Shown: in pieces, positions 42,585 to 50,245 of the stretch | How positions within the stretch are numbered: the first letter of the stretch is position 1 | How the letters are laid out: each line of letters starts with the position of its first letter | DNA from: CAYXZQ01 sp963717515 | GTDB taxonomy: Archaea > Nanobdellota > Nanobdellia > Woesearchaeales > DSVV01 | NCBI GenBank assembly: GCA_963717515.1 | Contig: OY970338.1 | Location: 1,302,001 to 1,366,000, forward strand | Reading direction: 5' to 3' | DNA length: 64,000 nt | Notes under the pieces: generated by a model | The model's input: only the letters and a program-made list of their open reading frames with translations | The model's database searches: none | Told to the model about the DNA's origin: nothing | Made by a program: the position numbers and the translations under genes

Positions 42585-43547
42585 TTAAATGAAAGCCAGC
42601 AGCTTGACTATCCCGAAGCCGATGAAGCATCCAGCGCTGATGAATGGCATCGCCGGATAGAACTTGTCCTTCTTGCTGAAATAGAACAGGAGTGAAAGCG
42701 CAATGGCAGATGTCAAAGTTATGATGAGAGAGTCCAGAAAATGCCCTGTCTCCCAAAGCAGGACCCCTGAGAATATGAGCGGGAATGCAATGTCGCCTCC
42801 TCCGAGGATCGCTGTCCTGATGCCTGAATCCTTCTTCGGCGGGCCTATATCAGTATCCTTGCCGATGGACATCGGAACCTTCTTTCCCTTCACCCTGCTG
42901 TATGGGATCATGAGCCCGGCAAACATCTGCTGACTGCTCTGGAATTTTGCCATCTTCACCATATGCTTGCTCTGCCAGACAGCATACATGTCATACAAGG
43001 ATATTGCAATGAGGAGCAGGGAAGCATAGGCGATGTTTAGTATCGGGACTACGAATGCGCATAGGCCGCCATAAATGAATATCTCTGTGAAATTATGGAC
43101 GAATACATTGTTGCGGTAGAGCTTGAGCAGCGCAAAAGTGACTGCAAGGAACACTGCGATGTATTTCGAATATGAAACTATTTTCGGGTCGAGGCTCAGG
43201 ACAGCCTTCAGTATGAACGGGGAGAATGCCTTTCCAAGGCAGAACACGATCGCAAGGAAGAACCAGAGCTTCATGAACCGGCCGAGCCTGTGCTTTATGA
43301 GGAACAGGAGAATCAATGTCCCTGCGAGTATGGCAAAGAATATGAGCAGGGCTGAATAGAGCTTGTTCTCCACCGGCGGAGGAGCTCCCCCTATTGAATT
43401 ATTGTAGACATACTGGTTTATCACTGCCTCGCCTGTCCTGCTTGACTGTCCTATATCGACATATTCATTTATTACGACAAGTCCGACCAGCTGAGCCAGG
43501 ATGAATATCAGAACCAGGAATGTTGTTGCTGTGAAAGTGTGCTTCAT
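42585..43547 (-). CDS. Archaeal presenilin/signal peptide peptidase homologue (A22 family)
   Basis: A 320-residue protein with nine predicted helices. LYDMYAVW (Asp186) in helix 6 and LGGGDIAFP (Asp252) in helix 7 are the catalytic aspartates of the intramembrane aspartyl proteases, and YPAMP near residue 299 matches the PAL motif with Met for Leu. Residues 195-245 form the long charged loop between helices 6 and 7. Members cut transmembrane helices in the membrane, for example signal-peptide remnants. The abundance of pilin-like and single-helix proteins nearby suggests possible substrates. This gene is single on the minus strand and converges on the metallohydrolase gene. Confidence 0.9.
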   Translation of the reverse strand: MKHTFTATTFLVLIFILAQLVGLVVINEYVDIGQSSRTGEAVINQYVYNNSIGGAPPPVENKLYSALLIFFAILAGTLILLFLIKHRLGRFMKLWFFLAIVFCLGKAFSPFILKAVLSLDPKIVSYSKYIAVFLAVTFALLKLYRNNVFVHNFTEIFIYGGLCAFVVPILNIAYASLLLIAISLYDMYAVWQSKHMVKMAKFQSSQQMFAGLMIPYSRVKGKKVPMSIGKDTDIGPPKKDSGIRTAILGGGDIAFPLIFSGVLLWETGHFLDSLIITLTSAIALSLLFYFSKKDKFYPAMPFISAGCFIGFGIVKLLAFI

Positions 43548-43709
43548 TATCAGTATATTTTGGTCATTGATATATTAATCTTTGGATTATGTTGGATTTA
43601 GTTTCCCTTTTTCGGATAAATAAGGAAACATGACCCTGAAAAGCATGCTAAGAAACTTGCGTATCTTTGGCTGTCTGGTCTGTATTTTCTGAATCCTGCG
43701 AGAAATCTA

Positions 43710-45689
43710 TCAATCCTTGTCTTTGGATTCAGCCTCTTCTTCCATGATGAATGCGCTTCTCCTTTTGACTATGAATGTTATTACAGCTATGATTATGATG
43801 ATTGCAATCATGATGGCTATGACATATCTAAGATCTGGCCCTGATGATTGCTGGTCTTGCTGGTCAGAAGATGCTTCCTGGTCCGGTTGTCCTGTTGCAG
43901 GCTCCTGTTCCTGGCCTGTCTCCTTTTGCGCCTTTGTCTCGGCTGTTGCATTGCCTTCTCCTGTCCCGGCTGTATCCTGCGCAGTCCCTTCAGCACATCT
44001 GCCATCGACATATTGCGCATCAGCTGAGTCGCAACATATGCAGTCTGATTCCTGGCATGTCACAAACTCACTTCTGTCGTCACCACAGCATTCAGCATCA
44101 CTGCTTTCATATTCCCAGGAATTTTCTGCCTGTGGCCTGGATATTCCTGGCTTGAGCCACCTGAATCCTGTCGGAGGATACCAATTCATGTTGCATGAGC
44201 CGGGGCCTCCCTCACACAAGTCCTTAGAGGAGTCGAGGTCATACCAGAGCCCTGCATGGTTTCCGTCCGAGAGGGAGCATTTGGAATCTTTGCAGCCGCA
44301 TGCCACAAGCTTTCCGTCAAGATCATAGTAATTCGTATTTCTCGAAGAAGGATAGCAGGTCCTGTTGTATACGCAGTAAGCCTCTGATGAGCCGCTGCAG
44401 CATGCGTAATCTGCTGAAACATTGAACTCTGCACCCGGCAGGTCATCCTGGTCAGAGACAGTGGCCTGGGAGATCTCACACCTGCCATCATAGGACATCA
44501 CAGATGACCTGTCGATTGTCAGCATCTCGCCCTTGCTGCATTCTGTCCCTGCGCATAAGCCGTCATTGCACCCCAGAGGGCAGTCATGGACATATTTGAC
44601 TATCTCTGCTGAAGCGCTGCACCCAAATTCGCTCAGATAGCAGGAGCTTCCTTCGCAACTTGCAGCAGGGCTGTACTGCTGGCCAGATCTTTTGATGCAA
44701 TAGTCAAATCCGCTGACTGCCCGCCCCTGTGCGTCTTTTCCTGAAGCATAGCCTCTTGTATACTTGTCATTGCCGTCTGTATCGATGCATTCCCCATTAG
44801 CGACATCTGTGCAAACACCATCGCTGCAGGTGCAGGTTATCTCAAATCTCTTATAGCTTTCATCAAGGAGGTTTGTGGTCGTGTTGAACTGCTCCAGGCA
44901 TTCATATTCAACAAGTGTGTCCATTGTGCCGTCAGAGTTCTTATCTATGCATGCATCAGTCAGAGGAGTGACCTTGCCTGACTGGTCCTCGAAACTTCCT
45001 GAGCTCTTGGAGAATAAGTCAAGGCCAGAGTCAGTCTCGATGCAGCGTCTAGTAAAATTCCTGCATTTTCCATACCTGCACCCATATTTGCATTGTATAT
45101 TCTGGGCAACAAGGTCTCCGACACTGCTGCAGCTGTACTCTATGAGGTAGCATGCATCACCATAGCAATCAGTCTTCCCAACCAGCTTTCCGTAGATATC
45201 CCTCTCATAGCATGATTCCTGCTGATTGATGGAGAGGCCATCTGTCGTCGTGCCTATGGATCTTCCCTGGGTGTATATGTCGTAGCCGTCAGTGTCGTAG
45301 CAGCTGCCTGCTATGAGTACGCACTGGCCAGACCTGCATGAAAGGTTGCCTCCGCACATCTGGGAATCAGTATCCTCGTCAGGCAGGCCATCACAGTCAT
45401 CATCCTCGCCATTGCACACCTCAGGCATGCACTTGAACCCGTCACATCCATTAAGCCTATCCCCTCTGTCGATGTATGTCTGGATTATCTCTGCATCATT
45501 CTCATTCACTATCCTGTCATTGTTCACGTCATAATCAGATGTTCCTGTCGCACCTATATGTGCTGTTACAGAATTCAGGTCTGCTGTATCGATACAGCCA
45601 TCACCATTTGTATCAGGGTCCCATACTGCTGAGACTGCAACTGCTGATAACAATATGACCGTCAGGACGAGCAACCCCTTTTTATACAT
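43710..45689 (-). CDS. Dockerin- and MopE-motif-bearing cysteine-rich surface protein with C-terminal anchor
   Basis: About 659 residues from the ATG at 45689 (MYKKGLLVLTVILLSAVAVS), chosen because it begins a proper signal peptide and has a TATA-like box 27 bases upstream; an upstream ATG at 45776 lies in the previous gene. Residues 22-75 contain two EF-hand-like loops (DTNGDGCIDTADLN, DVNNDRIVNENDAE), a dockerin-like domain. CNGEDDDCDGLPDED matches the metal-binding MopE motif. The body has repeats ending in CYDTDGYDIYTQG / CIDTDGNDKYTRG. A Glu/Gln-rich stretch and a membrane helix (VIAIMIAIIIIIAVITFIVK) finish the protein. Surface adhesion or calcium-dependent docking is inferred. Confidence 0.85.
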   Translation of the reverse strand: MYKKGLLVLTVILLSAVAVSAVWDPDTNGDGCIDTADLNSVTAHIGATGTSDYDVNNDRIVNENDAEIIQTYIDRGDRLNGCDGFKCMPEVCNGEDDDCDGLPDEDTDSQMCGGNLSCRSGQCVLIAGSCYDTDGYDIYTQGRSIGTTTDGLSINQQESCYERDIYGKLVGKTDCYGDACYLIEYSCSSVGDLVAQNIQCKYGCRYGKCRNFTRRCIETDSGLDLFSKSSGSFEDQSGKVTPLTDACIDKNSDGTMDTLVEYECLEQFNTTTNLLDESYKRFEITCTCSDGVCTDVANGECIDTDGNDKYTRGYASGKDAQGRAVSGFDYCIKRSGQQYSPAASCEGSSCYLSEFGCSASAEIVKYVHDCPLGCNDGLCAGTECSKGEMLTIDRSSVMSYDGRCEISQATVSDQDDLPGAEFNVSADYACCSGSSEAYCVYNRTCYPSSRNTNYYDLDGKLVACGCKDSKCSLSDGNHAGLWYDLDSSKDLCEGGPGSCNMNWYPPTGFRWLKPGISRPQAENSWEYESSDAECCGDDRSEFVTCQESDCICCDSADAQYVDGRCAEGTAQDTAGTGEGNATAETKAQKETGQEQEPATGQPDQEASSDQQDQQSSGPDLRYVIAIMIAIIIIIAVITFIVKRRSAFIMEEEAESKDKD

Positions 45690-45711
45690 ATAAAAGTGTA
45701 CGCAGAGGAGG

Positions 45712-45721
45712 TATAAAAATT
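45712..45721 (-). promoter_or_regulatory. TATA-like promoter of the 45689 gene
   Basis: On the minus strand TTTTTATACC is centred about 27 bases before the ATG at 45689. It supports that start and indicates separate transcription from the 46365 gene. Confidence 0.45.
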
Positions 45722-45729
45722 TTGTCATA

Positions 45730-46365
45730 CTAAGGTTGAACATGTATGATTGGCTTCTCTCTCTCTTTTCTGTCAAGCAGTATTAGGGTGTTCTGCCTGT
45801 TGTATACCTGCACGAAATCCAAAGCATATTTGTCAGGGTTTTTGCATTGGAGCATGGCTCTTGATACATCCCCGATGTCCCTTATTATTGCATCAATGCC
45901 TGACTTAAGGTCTATGCCCCCTGCCTCATCATGTATATGTCTGCTCAGGGCGCTCTTTATCGGAAAGCTCATGCTAACACTGCCAGAGACATCCATCCTG
46001 CAAGCGTTGTCCAGGACATACTTCATCTCTGAATCAGGAATGCTGTCTTTAACAAACTTATAGGTTATGCATGACTCAAATGGCTTTCCAATGTCCGGCT
46101 CGACTGTCCCTTCTCCCTTGATTGAATAATGTGTGTCGCGGTCGGTGATGGATTTTATATCCATGTAGGTTGACTCAAAGTATGTTCTTGCATTGATTCC
46201 GACAGGCCTCCTGCCTGACCTGACAATAGATGCATAAAGACCCACCCCTTCTGCTGTTTTCAGGAATTTATGGACCTTAGACATCCTGGAGCTGCAAGTA
46301 CCTTTGAAAAATCCTGCAGCATCCTTCATCGCCTGTGAAATTGAAAGCCTGTCCAGCATCATCAC
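45730..46365 (-). CDS. Uncharacterised soluble protein
   Basis: A 211-residue protein without signal peptide or membrane segment. The start reads GTG-ATG-ATG after AAAAGGTGATGATG, so initiation may be at any of the three. It has an alpha/beta composition with segments FLKTAEGVGLYASIVRSGRR, SIKGEGTVEPDIG and ALDFVQVYNRQNTLILLDRK; the last looks like a beta-hairpin-bearing end. I do not recognise the family. It lies between the dockerin protein and the divergent tryptophanyl-tRNA synthetase gene with 73 bases of shared promoter region. Confidence 0.65.
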   Translation of the reverse strand: MMMLDRLSISQAMKDAAGFFKGTCSSRMSKVHKFLKTAEGVGLYASIVRSGRRPVGINARTYFESTYMDIKSITDRDTHYSIKGEGTVEPDIGKPFESCITYKFVKDSIPDSEMKYVLDNACRMDVSGSVSMSFPIKSALSRHIHDEAGGIDLKSGIDAIIRDIGDVSRAMLQCKNPDKYALDFVQVYNRQNTLILLDRKEREKPIIHVQP

Positions 46366-46404
46366 CTTTTAATAATCCTCAATACCAGATCAGATATTTG
46401 CATA

Positions 46405-46417
46405 AATTATTTAAATA
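46405..46417 (+). promoter_or_regulatory. TATA-like promoter of trpS
   Basis: AAATTATTTAAAT precedes the ATG at 46439 by about 25 bases, the distance for leaderless transcription. Confidence 0.5.
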
Positions 46418-46438
46418 TGACGCTTATCATTCCTGAAC

Positions 46439-47527
46439 ATGCCAAAACACATCGACCCATACAGCTCGAAGCTGGTCGAGGACTATGGAAAGCTCATCAG
46501 GGATTTCGGGATAGAGGAGTTCGACATAGGATTGTTCCCGGACCCACACAGGCTCATGCGAAGAGGCGTCATATTCGGAGGCAGGGACCTGAAAGTGATA
46601 TCTGACTGCATCAGGAACAAGAAGCCTTTCTACGTGCTTTCCGGCATCATGCCAACCGGCAAGAAGATCCATCTTGGGACCAAGATGGTGGTCGAGGGCA
46701 TAAAGTATTTCCAGGAGCACGGCGCAGAGACCTATATCCTTGTAGCTGACATGGAAGCAGCATGCGCCCGGGGCGTGGACCTCAAGACTGCAAGGGAATA
46801 TGCGATGAAATACCATATCCCTGCATACATCGCTCTCGGTCTAGATCCTAAGAAGACGATATTCTATTTCCAGTCAGACAACAGGGACGTGCTGATGCTC
46901 GCATACGAATTCGCAAAGAAGATAACGCTCAATGAGTTCAAAGCAGTCTATGGTGTGGCAGATCCGGGAAGGATAATGGCTGCGCTGACACAGGTCGGCG
47001 ACATCCTGTATCCGCAACTGAAGAAGAGGATGCCGGGGATAATACCGGTGGGAATCGACCAGGACCCGCACATCAGGCTTACGAGGGACGTCGTCGCAAG
47101 GACAAAGGCAAAATACGGTTTCGTCCCTCCATCATCGATCTATCACAAGTACATGCCGTCGCTTGACGGGAGCATCAAGATGTCGAAATCCAATGCAGAC
47201 AGCTTCATCGAGCTTCCCGAGGATGAGACAAGCTATAAGAAGAAGCTCATGAAGGCTCTCACAGGCGGGAGGGAGACAGTCGAGATACAGCGAAAGAAGG
47301 GCGGCAGGCCTGAAAGGTGCATGATATTCGAGCTATACAAGCAGCACCTCATCGAGGATGATGATGAGCTTGAGAAGGTGTACAGGGATTGCAAGGCGGG
47401 TATATTGTTGTGCGGCGAGAACAAGCAGAATGCCTGCGCAAGCATGAAAAAATTCATGGACAGGCTGGATAGGGACATTGTCACGGCAAGGAAAAGTGTC
47501 GGGAAGCTAAAATTTGTTGAGTTCTGA
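46439..47527 (+). CDS. trpS: Tryptophanyl-tRNA synthetase, archaeal/eukaryotic type
   Basis: A 362-residue class I synthetase. Landmarks are HRLMRRGVIFGGRDLKVI near residue 40, the HIGH-like GKKIHLG at 74-80, IPVGIDQDPHIRLTRDVVAR at 202-221 and KMSKS at 247-251. PVGxDQDPHIRLTRD is diagnostic of TrpRS rather than TyrRS in archaea. The protein charges tRNA-Trp in the cytoplasm and has the usual length for small archaea, with no extra N-terminal domain. It stands between surface-protein genes with its own promoter. Confidence 0.93.
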   Translation: MPKHIDPYSSKLVEDYGKLIRDFGIEEFDIGLFPDPHRLMRRGVIFGGRDLKVISDCIRNKKPFYVLSGIMPTGKKIHLGTKMVVEGIKYFQEHGAETYILVADMEAACARGVDLKTAREYAMKYHIPAYIALGLDPKKTIFYFQSDNRDVLMLAYEFAKKITLNEFKAVYGVADPGRIMAALTQVGDILYPQLKKRMPGIIPVGIDQDPHIRLTRDVVARTKAKYGFVPPSSIYHKYMPSLDGSIKMSKSNADSFIELPEDETSYKKKLMKALTGGRETVEIQRKKGGRPERCMIFELYKQHLIEDDDELEKVYRDCKAGILLCGENKQNACASMKKFMDRLDRDIVTARKSVGKLKFVEF

Positions 47528-47531
47528 ATAG

Positions 47532-47540
47532 ATTTAAATA
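47532..47540 (+). promoter_or_regulatory. TATA-like promoter of the 47564 gene
   Basis: ATTTAAATA lies about 28 bases before the ATG at 47564, supporting that start over the ATG at 47540, which would fall within or right after the box. Confidence 0.45.
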
Positions 47541-47563
47541 TGAATTGTCTAAGAAAGGGATAT

Positions 47564-50209
47564 ATGTCAAAAAGTGGACTGTACATCATCATATTTATTA
47601 TTTCTGCAAGTATTATCAGCGCAGCAGATATCAGGGACGGCGAATACTGGGGACTGCCTGCTGAGTATCCTGGAAAGAGCCCTTATGGGGGCGTCTTTGA
47701 GATCTGGCAGTCTGCAGTCAGATGGCGCGACAATACTGACATGCAATTTATCGACTACCCCTGGAGAAGGCTGAACCCATCAGAGAATACTTATGACTGG
47801 GGTCTTATCGAGAACAAGCCTGGCGGGTCATATAATTATGGTCTCAATGAGCTGAGGGACAACGGGAAGTCAGCGCTGCTCTTCATGGCATTGTCTGAAT
47901 ACGAGGGCTCAAGCTATTTTGTCCCTCAGTGGGTCATTGACAAGTGCTCTTCTCAAGGAAAACCCATCTCGGTTATCGAATCCTCTGACGGCAGGGACAT
48001 CCTTGCAATCTGGGAGGACTGTCCCAAACAGGAGCTTGTCAAATTCATCAGACAGTTCGTCAGATACAAGAACGACCCCGCTCTCAGATATGCATATATG
48101 ACTACATTCAGATGGGGCGAGTTCATGATGCAGAATGATGAGGTAGATGATGCCATAAGCAAAGGATTGACAGGTGATGTGCTCAAGAGCTTCTGCAAGG
48201 ATTATACAGATGCCTGGGTATATGCTCTCGGCCCTGACAAGCTGATATGGGAAGGCCATACCGGCTGGGGGCCGACGACAGCAGGGTTCAAGGATGCGAC
48301 TGCATGGTGCAATGACTATGCAGTCAACCAGGTCGGGACGAACATCCGGGAGGGGTTGGGGAACATCGGCAGGTTCGTCAATCAACCATTCCTCGGGCAG
48401 TATTTTGATTCAGGCCATTATCTGCATGCAGAGACAGTCCACGATATGGGAAAAGGCGGTGTTTCATTTTACGGGACAGAGTTCACAGAGGGCGACCTCG
48501 GCATCTTCGATGATTATCCCTATTTCCGCCTGTCCATGCTCAACATGATGAGAGCAGGAATCAATTACCCTACATATGGCGCAATGAATCCAAAGCTCCT
48601 TGACCACTCAAATGATGCTGCTTATCCTGAATTTGCAGCCCTGAGGGATTATTACAGGCAGGCTGCAGGATATCCTGTCCCAGAATCCCCTGATGCATGG
48701 GCGATACTCCAGCAATGGTCTGACTACAACTGCTGGACTCCTCCTGTAAGGCCGAACAATTATGAGAAATTCCTCCTGCAGAGGGAGATAAGCCCGGACG
48801 GCAATACTGTCCTTGTCGAAAGGAAGACCTGGGCAGACAACAAGGCAGGTTTCTGCCCGACAAGGCCGTCATGGGTGGACCAGGCAAGAAGGACAGACCA
48901 TGCAACAGGCAATGACTACATATATTTCAATCTTGATGATGATTTCCTCGGCCCATCAGAGCATGATATCCAGATAAGCGTCTACTACAAGGATAATAAC
49001 AATGCACAATGGAGGATAGAATACAATGCGATGAACAATGTCAATTACAAGCAGACAGAGGCTGTGCAGGAGCAGAATGACGGCAAGTGGAAGTCAGCCA
49101 TCTTCACGATCAATGATGCAGATTTCCGCAATGCTCAGACAAGTGGCCAGGATTTCAGGATATACAATGGCGGCAGCAAGGACGTGACGATAGGTTCAGT
49201 GAGGGTCATCAGGTTGAAGAACATCACTGTTCCGAATTGCCAGAGTTCAGGATATGTTTGCTGCGATTCCTGCATGTCAGGCCCTCATACGCAATTTGAT
49301 GTAGATTGTCCAGGACAGGTCTGCTGTGAGCAGTGCGCTTCACCGACACCTACATGTCCAGAAGGACAGATTACTTCAGCTTGTCTCTGTGGAGCCAATG
49401 GATATTCTGCAGGTTTTTGCTGCAGCGGTGCATGGAAAAATTCACCTTGCACAACATCTGTCGAATCATATACTATCAAGAAAATACCCACTCCGCCGAC
49501 AATAGACGGAGACCTGTCTGAATTTTCAGATGCTGATGATATAATGGTTACATCATCTTCAGGGACTGTCGGCAGATACAGGCTAATGTGGGATGATGAT
49601 GCCTTGTACATCGCTGCTGAATTTTCGGACTCACAGATGAATGCGATAATCACCCAGGAAGACGGTAACATCTGGGAAGATGATTCATTAGAGATGATGT
49701 TTGACACTCAAAATGATGGAGGGACTGCTCCAAAAGATGATGATTACAAATTCTTTGTGAGTGTTGGTGATGTCAAAGGAGACAGCCGAGCTTATGATAT
49801 GGACTGGGACTCTGCATTTTCTGCTGAAGTGGTTAAGACAGGGACAATCAACAATAATGCTGATACTGATACAGGCTATGCTGTCGAAGCGAAGATTCCA
49901 TGGTCGGGCTGGGTTGCAAGGCCGGGTGACGGGACTATCTGGGGTATGAACATCCAGCTCAATGACAGAACAGCCGCTGGAAGGTCTTCATCGCAATGGT
50001 CTGATGAAGGTATGGGCGTGAACCAGCCTGACGGCTGGAAAGATGCTGTTTTCATAGGGGTTGGCTCTTGCGGACCTGCTGACCAGCCGCCCTACGACAA
50101 TTCGATTGACATCGCCGAGCTGATTGATTACATCAACAGTTGGCGAGACGGTGATGTGGGCATTTCCGGGCTGATGATGGCGATAAACCAGTGGAAGAAC
50201 GGCTGCTGA
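47564..50209 (+). CDS. Secreted glycosidase-like protein with CBM9-like and dockerin-like domains
   Basis: About 881 residues from the ATG at 47564 (MSKSGLYIIIFIISASIISA, a signal peptide). Residues 20-420 look like a TIM-barrel glycoside hydrolase related to DUF4832/GH42-like proteins (IDYPWRRLNPSENTYDWGLI, AYMTTFRWGEFMM). A beta-sandwich follows at 440-555 (IYFNLDDDFLGPSEHDIQIS). After a cysteine-rich linker, residues 640-815 form a CBM9-like carbohydrate-binding domain (PTIDGDLSEFSDADD, YRLMWDDDALYIAAEFSD). The C-terminal SIDIAELIDYINSWRDGDVG and AINQWKNGC form a dockerin-like tail shared with the next gene. Catalytic acids are not assigned. Probably acts on, or binds, external polysaccharide. 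Confidence 0.8.
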   Translation: MSKSGLYIIIFIISASIISAADIRDGEYWGLPAEYPGKSPYGGVFEIWQSAVRWRDNTDMQFIDYPWRRLNPSENTYDWGLIENKPGGSYNYGLNELRDNGKSALLFMALSEYEGSSYFVPQWVIDKCSSQGKPISVIESSDGRDILAIWEDCPKQELVKFIRQFVRYKNDPALRYAYMTTFRWGEFMMQNDEVDDAISKGLTGDVLKSFCKDYTDAWVYALGPDKLIWEGHTGWGPTTAGFKDATAWCNDYAVNQVGTNIREGLGNIGRFVNQPFLGQYFDSGHYLHAETVHDMGKGGVSFYGTEFTEGDLGIFDDYPYFRLSMLNMMRAGINYPTYGAMNPKLLDHSNDAAYPEFAALRDYYRQAAGYPVPESPDAWAILQQWSDYNCWTPPVRPNNYEKFLLQREISPDGNTVLVERKTWADNKAGFCPTRPSWVDQARRTDHATGNDYIYFNLDDDFLGPSEHDIQISVYYKDNNNAQWRIEYNAMNNVNYKQTEAVQEQNDGKWKSAIFTINDADFRNAQTSGQDFRIYNGGSKDVTIGSVRVIRLKNITVPNCQSSGYVCCDSCMSGPHTQFDVDCPGQVCCEQCASPTPTCPEGQITSACLCGANGYSAGFCCSGAWKNSPCTTSVESYTIKKIPTPPTIDGDLSEFSDADDIMVTSSSGTVGRYRLMWDDDALYIAAEFSDSQMNAIITQEDGNIWEDDSLEMMFDTQNDGGTAPKDDDYKFFVSVGDVKGDSRAYDMDWDSAFSAEVVKTGTINNNADTDTGYAVEAKIPWSGWVARPGDGTIWGMNIQLNDRTAAGRSSSQWSDEGMGVNQPDGWKDAVFIGVGSCGPADQPPYDNSIDIAELIDYINSWRDGDVGISGLMMAINQWKNGC

Positions 50210-50245
50210 GAAAGTTTTATATATTCATCACTCCTGTATAGCCCT

